In this document: piece by piece, positions 5,802-7,322 of the stretch
How positions within the stretch are numbered: position 1 is the first letter of the stretch
Layout: the number at the start of each line of letters is the position of its first letter
Assembly: GCA_903931645.1 (NCBI GenBank)
Contig: CAIZDF010000236.1
Location: 1 to 7,322 of the forward strand
Direction: 5' to 3'
From: an uncultured Tolumonas sp.
Lineage (GTDB): Bacteria > Pseudomonadota > Gammaproteobacteria > Enterobacterales > Aeromonadaceae
DNA length: 7,322 nucleotides
Program-made: the position numbers and the translations under genes
Notes under the pieces: generated by a model
Seen by the model: only the letters and a program-made list of their open reading frames with translations
What the model was told of the DNA's origin: nothing
The model's database searches: none

Positions 5802-7322
5802 CTAGTGTCCGGTCAGTTGCACCAGTGATTCAAGACTATGCAAATTGGTTTCCAACTGTTGTTGTAGGTTTTTAACTTCGCTATCTAATCGTAGGAAACT
5901 TTCTTCAATAGCGGTAAGTGATTCCTGTGCTAAAAACAGATGCGGGCATTCAGAGGTAAACAGCAGATACTGTTTTTTGACCTCATCACGGCTTTTCCGC
6001 AATTCACTTTGTAAACCGTTAAGCTGTTCACGCCAACCTTTTTCCTGCCATTCCGGCAAACCTTGTTTGCTGGAGATCGTCAGCGGGATCGGGCGATTAC
6101 CGCTATCTCGGGCAATTAACACCGCATGACCATCCGCACCTTGAATATCGGCATCCAGTTGCAGCGTGGTCGCTTGCTGATCTTCTTGTAAACGAACGGG
6201 GATCGGTTCTTGTTTATGCAACCAAAGCATTAACTCTTTACGGCGCAATGTGGCGTAGTGGATCTCGCGGTCTGGATGTTTTGGATCGAGATAAGCGGTT
6301 TGTAAAAAAATCAGGCGATAATTTTCATCAACCGGGCTGATGTCTGCGGCTTTAAAGTCCAGTTGCCAGCCTTTGCCGCGTTTTCGCAGCACATTTTGTC
6401 CGGGGGCAAGACGACAGCCCAGAATTTTGGTTTGTTCACGCTGATATTGTTGCAGATCAGTTTGTAGCCGTTTCAGGGTGAAATGTAAGCGTTCTTGCCC
6501 GAAGGCTTGTTTACAGGCGAAATCGTGCAGCAAGGTCTCGATTTGTTGTCTGGCATAGAGGTCATGCCACAGACAGTCTTTTAGCAGTAACAGATCTAAA
6601 CCGTTAACTTTGTGTCGGCCATTAAAAAAGGCACTGGCTTGTAACAGGCGAAGCGCTTTTTTCCAGCGACGATCCGAAACATACATGGAATCTTGTTGTT
6701 CACCACTTTGCTGACTGAGCTGAAAAATATGCTCACGCAGGGCATACAACTGTTCAAAGATCGCGTCTGGTAACGCGACCTGCGTCAGTGCTCGCTGCCA
6801 TTCATGATATTCATCATCATTGATTTTAAGATCGGCGGTGACTGGGTCGTGTTGCGGGTCTTGTCGACTGATCAGCATGGCGCGGAAATTTTGCTTATCT
6901 TGGATGCGATCCATCCAGATCCGCATTAGCATGCGGTCATACAAGGCTTCTAATCCGCTGTCTTTCTGCGGTAATTCATTTGATGCCGTGACCAGCAGAC
7001 GCATGGGAACTGATATTTCGCGTTCGCCATTGCGGAACCGGTGCTCGTTGATAACAGTTAGTAAGGTATTCAAGATCGCAGGGCCGGCTTTCCAGATCTC
7101 ATCGAGAAAAACGACTTCTGCATCGGGGAGATAACCCTCTGTCAGGCGCATATAACGGCCATCGTCTTTTAAGGCTTGTATCGACAGCGGGCCAAACACC
7201 TCTTCCGGCGTGGAAAAGCGGGTCATCAGATATTCAAAAGCCCGACTGTTGCTGAACGCATGGATCAACCGGCGCGCAATCAAACTCTTGGCGATACCTG
7301 GCGGGCCCAGCATGAAGACACT
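5802..7322 (-). CDS. ravA: RavA, MoxR-family AAA+ ATPase, N-terminus beyond the window
   Basis: A hexameric AAA+ ATPase of the MoxR family that works with ViaA. The frame is open to the right edge: residues SVF precede the first internal methionine (7313) and match the E. coli sequence before its Walker A, so the ATG at 7313 is not the start and about 44 residues are missing. Numbering the 506 visible residues, Walker A is GPPGIAKS (6-13), Walker B VVFLDE (70-75), sensor 1 TASNELP (N115), the arginine-finger region LEALYDRMLMR (124-134), and sensor 2 DRRWKKALRLLQASAFF (217-233). The region from about 265 onward should include the LARA domain, which in E. coli binds the inducible lysine decarboxylase. 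Here it resembles the E. coli protein little, and the whole protein would be near 550 residues rather than about 498. The C-terminus (about 425-500) is charged and helical. It forms an operon with viaA, 3 nt away. Confidence 0.95.
   Translation of the reverse strand, partial: SVFMLGPPGIAKSLIARRLIHAFSNSRAFEYLMTRFSTPEEVFGPLSIQALKDDGRYMRLTEGYLPDAEVVFLDEIWKAGPAILNTLLTVINEHRFRNGEREISVPMRLLVTASNELPQKDSGLEALYDRMLMRIWMDRIQDKQNFRAMLISRQDPQHDPVTADLKINDDEYHEWQRALTQVALPDAIFEQLYALREHIFQLSQQSGEQQDSMYVSDRRWKKALRLLQASAFFNGRHKVNGLDLLLLKDCLWHDLYARQQIETLLHDFACKQAFGQERLHFTLKRLQTDLQQYQREQTKILGCRLAPGQNVLRKRGKGWQLDFKAADISPVDENYRLIFLQTAYLDPKHPDREIHYATLRRKELMLWLHKQEPIPVRLQEDQQATTLQLDADIQGADGHAVLIARDSGNRPIPLTISSKQGLPEWQEKGWREQLNGLQSELRKSRDEVKKQYLLFTSECPHLFLAQESLTAIEESFLRLDSEVKNLQQQLETNLHSLESLVQLTGH

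Noticed and set aside
5802..7313. ATG at 7313 as the ravA start
   Set aside because: The frame continues open to the edge with SVF matching the residues before Walker A in E. coli RavA, so the start is outside the window.

Overview
The window looks like chromosomal DNA of a gammaproteobacterium with moderate GC content. The protein sequences match enterobacterial housekeeping genes closely, including PyrB and PyrI with every E. coli catalytic and ligand residue I checked, RavA/ViaA, and a YbaL-type antiporter. The gene order (MFS transporter and ybaL behind pyrBI, with tRNA-Trp and ravA-viaA on the other side) is not the E. coli order. A member of the Aeromonadales such as Tolumonas, or a near relative, would fit, but that is a guess from memory.

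Layout. Positions 1-2261 hold two tightly packed minus-strand membrane transporter genes: a Bcr/CflA-type MFS exporter followed after 12 nt by a ybaL-type cation/proton antiporter that runs off the left edge. Positions 2262-2424 are a short gap with the probable pyrBI terminator and two copies of an 11-bp direct repeat. Positions 2425-3823 are pyrB and pyrI on the minus strand, encoding the catalytic and regulatory chains of aspartate transcarbamoylase. Positions 3824-4061 are a classic pyrBI control region: near-consensus sigma-70 promoter, a 54-codon leader ORF, a small pause-type hairpin and an intrinsic attenuator with six Us. Positions 4062-4175 separate this promoter from the divergent promoter of a tRNA-Trp gene (4220-4296, plus strand), which ends in a strong terminator that may also serve the convergent viaA. 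Positions 4359-7322 carry ravA-viaA on the minus strand, encoding a MoxR-family AAA+ ATPase and its von Willebrand A partner. The first ~44 codons of ravA lie beyond the right edge.

How the parts work together. pyrBI makes carbamoyl-aspartate in pyrimidine synthesis. The leader implies UTP-sensitive attenuation, and PyrI gives allosteric control. RavA and ViaA are a chaperone-like pair. The two transporters form a likely operon whose substrates cannot be read from sequence.

I found no mobile element, CRISPR array, phage gene or unknown multi-gene system. The points most worth a second look are regulatory: the pyrBI leader, a seven-C tract inside the pyrBI promoter spacer, the inverted repeats between the divergent promoters, and a RavA longer than the E. 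coli protein with a divergent C-terminal half.
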